Shown in pieces: positions 62,219 to 64,000 of a stretch of DNA of 64,000 nucleotides. The notes beneath the pieces were generated by a model that had not been told where the DNA came from, searched no databases, and was given only the letters and a program-made list of their open reading frames with translations. Position numbers and translations under genes: made by a program. Numbering within the stretch: the stretch's first letter is position 1; every line of letters starts with the position of its first letter. Source of the stretch: Ilex aquifolium (lineage: Eukaryota; Streptophyta; Magnoliopsida; Aquifoliales; Aquifoliaceae); contig OX637396.1 in the NCBI GenBank assembly GCA_951799425.1, positions 10,825,701-10,889,700 of the forward strand, given 5' to 3'.

Positions 62219-62599
62219 TTTATTTGAAATTGGAATATTATAAGAAATTGTGTTAAATATAATTTTTATAATTTATGAGTCATATTTTGTAGTTTAATTC
62301 TAAATATGATAAAATGTATTGGCCAACATACCCACACATACCTATTGCACTCTTTTGAAGTTCAAAGATAATAAATGATTAAACCAAATTGGTCTAGTCT
62401 AATTGGCAATCTTTCGATCTCTAAGACTATATTAGCTAAGAAGTCAAGCGGTCAATTCTTGTCAAATGCAAGACTTGATACTCGAAGTAGAGTTGGACTA
62501 TGAATCTAAATCATTGGTTGGACCTTAGCTGAGTAGTTGAGACTTAGTTGTTGTGAATAGGCTCATGCAAGGACCCCTCCCCATTTGACTAGTGTCGAT

Positions 62600-62698
62600 T
62601 GGCAGTAACTAGGCAGTAGTAGCTAGGCTGTAGAAGGTAGGTAGTAGCAACTAGGCAGTAACAGGTAGGCGGTAGCAGTTGGGCAGTAGAAGCTAGGC
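62600..62698. repeat. 14-bp minisatellite, about 7 units
   Basis: Units such as AGGCAGTAGTAGCT, AGGCTGTAGAAGGT, AGGTAGTAGCAACT and AGGCAGTAACAGGT follow each other without gaps. Related GGCAGTAGCA pieces occur to 62880. Confidence 0.88.
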
Positions 62699-63099
62699 CT
62701 TGCTACTGTCGATCGACAGTAGCAACTTGGCAATGTATCTGGCCCCCACGGCTAGTATGCTCGTGCAAGGATGCTTCTTGAACTAGTGCCAACCAGTAGG
62801 CCCTTGCCCAACAGGCAGCCAAGTGGCAGTAGCACCTGGTCTTGCTGGTGCCGACCAATAGTAACAGTTGGTCCCTATTGTGCCGACCGCTAGCAAGTGC
62901 CAAGTCCCCACAATTGCCCCACATTCCTCTTTTAATTGATCAAATTAATTGAAGCATGTTTTTGAAGAGTTTGGACTTCTTTTACCTAGGAAGCTAGGCT
63001 TCAATTGCCTAAGGAGCGTAAGACTTTCTTTTCCCTTCTCCTTTTTACTTACTTCCCTTTGCGTTCCTTCATTTGGTTCATATATTATAACTTGGCTGA

Positions 63100-63683
63100 T
63101 ATAGAAAAAGGAGAAGCATTCATTGCTGCTCTTATAGGGGACTCATTTTGCTCATGAGCTAGTCGAGCGATAAGAGTTGCGTGAGAGTTAAGTCGAGTCT
63201 GATAGGGTCGGGGCAGACATGCTTGAGAAGCAACTTAAAAAATTCTAGAGTGAAGAATGTCTTCTTGAAGATGAAGGTCACTAAGGTAGACACTCGAGCT
63301 GGTGAGCTTCAATAGGAACTTGCTAAGGCTAAGAGGGAGGATGCTAAGATAGAGGAGCAAGTGAGGAATGTCGTCTGCAATCATTACTCTGGGATCCTGG
63401 ACAAAAAGAAGAAATATACAAGAAAGTTGAACAAATCCCTTGGAGATGGATGGGGAGGAGCTCTCAAGGCAGTTGGATTAATGGGTCATATCCATTTTGG
63501 GAGGACGTTACATGGCCTGAGAGTGACTTCTTGATTCTTGAGATCAAGGAGAAGTTCATTAGTAGTGGTGGTTTGAGTCTTCTAACACCTGTGCCCCCTA
63601 TTCTGACTGAAGGGGGAGGGTCCCCACGAGTTGAGGTGTCTAATGCTCAAAGAGGTGGCAAATCCTTAAGAAAGGCTAAGTAG
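63100..63683 (+). pseudogene. Decayed coiled-coil retroelement ORF, possibly a second Tat accessory ORF
   Basis: One frame reads ELAKAKREDAKIEEQVRNVV then LDKKKKYTRKLNKSLGDGWG, broken by a stop at 63316-63318 and others upstream. A second frame (63450-63683) ends SPRVEVSNAQRGGKSLRKAK. Charged heptads followed by an acidic or proline-rich tail resemble the C-terminus of plant antisense accessory ORFs, and a minisatellite follows as at 2351. This is inference from layout; no conserved domain was seen. Confidence 0.4.
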
Positions 63684-63691
63684 CCTAAAGG

Positions 63692-64000
63692 AGCAACAAT
63701 AGAGGTTGGCTAGAGGCGATGGAGCTTGAGTTGCAACCACAGAGGTTTGTTTGAGGTACACCTAATGAGGTTGGCTTGAGGTGCAACCATGAAGGTTGGC
63801 TTGATGTGCCACCAAGGAGATTGGCTTGACGTGCAACCACGAGGGTTGCCTTGAGGTGCAACCATATTGGTTAGCTTGATGTGGAACCAAAGAGGTCAGC
63901 TTGAGGTACAATCAAGGAGATTGGCTTGAGGTAAAATCACGGGGGTTGGATTGAGGTGCAACCACAGAGGTTTTAGCCTGAGGTGACACCAAGGAGGTTG
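63692..64000. repeat. 25-bp minisatellite running off the window
   Basis: At least 10 units of GGTTGGCTTGAGGTGCAACC plus five variable bases, with 70-90 % identity between units. The last complete unit is 27 bp. The array continues past base 64000. Confidence 0.92.

Larger units (their letters stand above)
59078..62441. repeat. Dispersed repeat, copy B, with two later insertions
   Basis: It matches copy A (34655-35869) block by block, apart from a Tourist-like insertion (59942-60803) and a Helitron (60957-62218). The outer small Helitron (60872-62441, minus) begins ACTAGGTATTGCACACGTG and ends CTAAGA. Removing the inner Helitron leaves about 308 bp, equal to copy A's 309 bp. Confidence 0.78.

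Noticed and set aside
62703-62924. 73-aa minus-strand frame
   Set aside because: Arises from diverged GGCAGTAGCA repeats; no family.

Overview
The window is nuclear DNA from a flowering plant, probably a eudicot. It is AT-rich, has long introns with GT/AG splice sites, and is mostly transposable elements. No bacterial, organellar, tRNA or rRNA gene was found. Two host genes look intact. A seed-storage-type cupin (11S globulin-like, 359 aa, 4 exons) lies on + at 26172-34217. An MRS2/CorA-type magnesium transporter (410 aa, 6 exons, GMN motif) lies on - at 50563-56125. Species is not determinable from the sequence alone.

Layout. 1-8926: a minus-strand Ty3/gypsy element of the Tat lineage, cut by the window edge, with gag, pol, a second (archaeal-like) RNase H, an antisense accessory ORF and a palindromic minisatellite. 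8932-19480: gene-free DNA with a tandem duplication, a 4.15-kb non-autonomous Helitron (10972-15124), a 1.28-kb almost fully palindromic Mutator-like element (15338-16616, exact 9-bp target-site duplication, TSD) and a small foldback MITE. 19485-23987: a CACTA transposon (TSD AAC) carrying three exons and two introns of a glycerophosphodiester phosphodiesterase (GDPD) gene. 24812-26001: a hAT-like element ending about 170 bp before the cupin start codon. 26172-34217: the cupin gene, whose introns hold a MULE-MITE, a possible solo LTR, a SINE and other repeats.

34655-39430: a dispersed repeat (copy A), microsatellites and a decayed RNase H fragment. 39451-49278: a three-level nest. A 5'-truncated LINE (18-bp TSD) holds a Mutator-like element, which holds a very young LTR retrotransposon (TR-GAG type, 5-bp TSD GTGGC, LTRs about 99.6 % identical by eye) that codes only for a zinc-knuckle Gag-like protein. 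50563-56125: the magnesium transporter, with at least four transposon-derived insertions in its introns. 59078-62441: copy B of the dispersed repeat. Compared with copy A it shows a Tourist-like insertion (TSD TTA) and a Helitron, so copy A acts as a related empty site. 62600-64000: a 14-bp minisatellite, a decayed accessory-ORF-like segment and a 25-bp minisatellite that runs off the window, probably the edge of a second Tat-like element.

Nothing suggests an operon or a multi-gene pathway: the two host genes are independent. The window mainly records successive transposition. The most unusual items are the gag-only retrotransposon in its nest, the Tat antisense ORF with flanking tandem repeats, the captured GDPD exons, and a Mutator-like family with GGG/GG termini and 9-bp TSDs that repeatedly entered introns.
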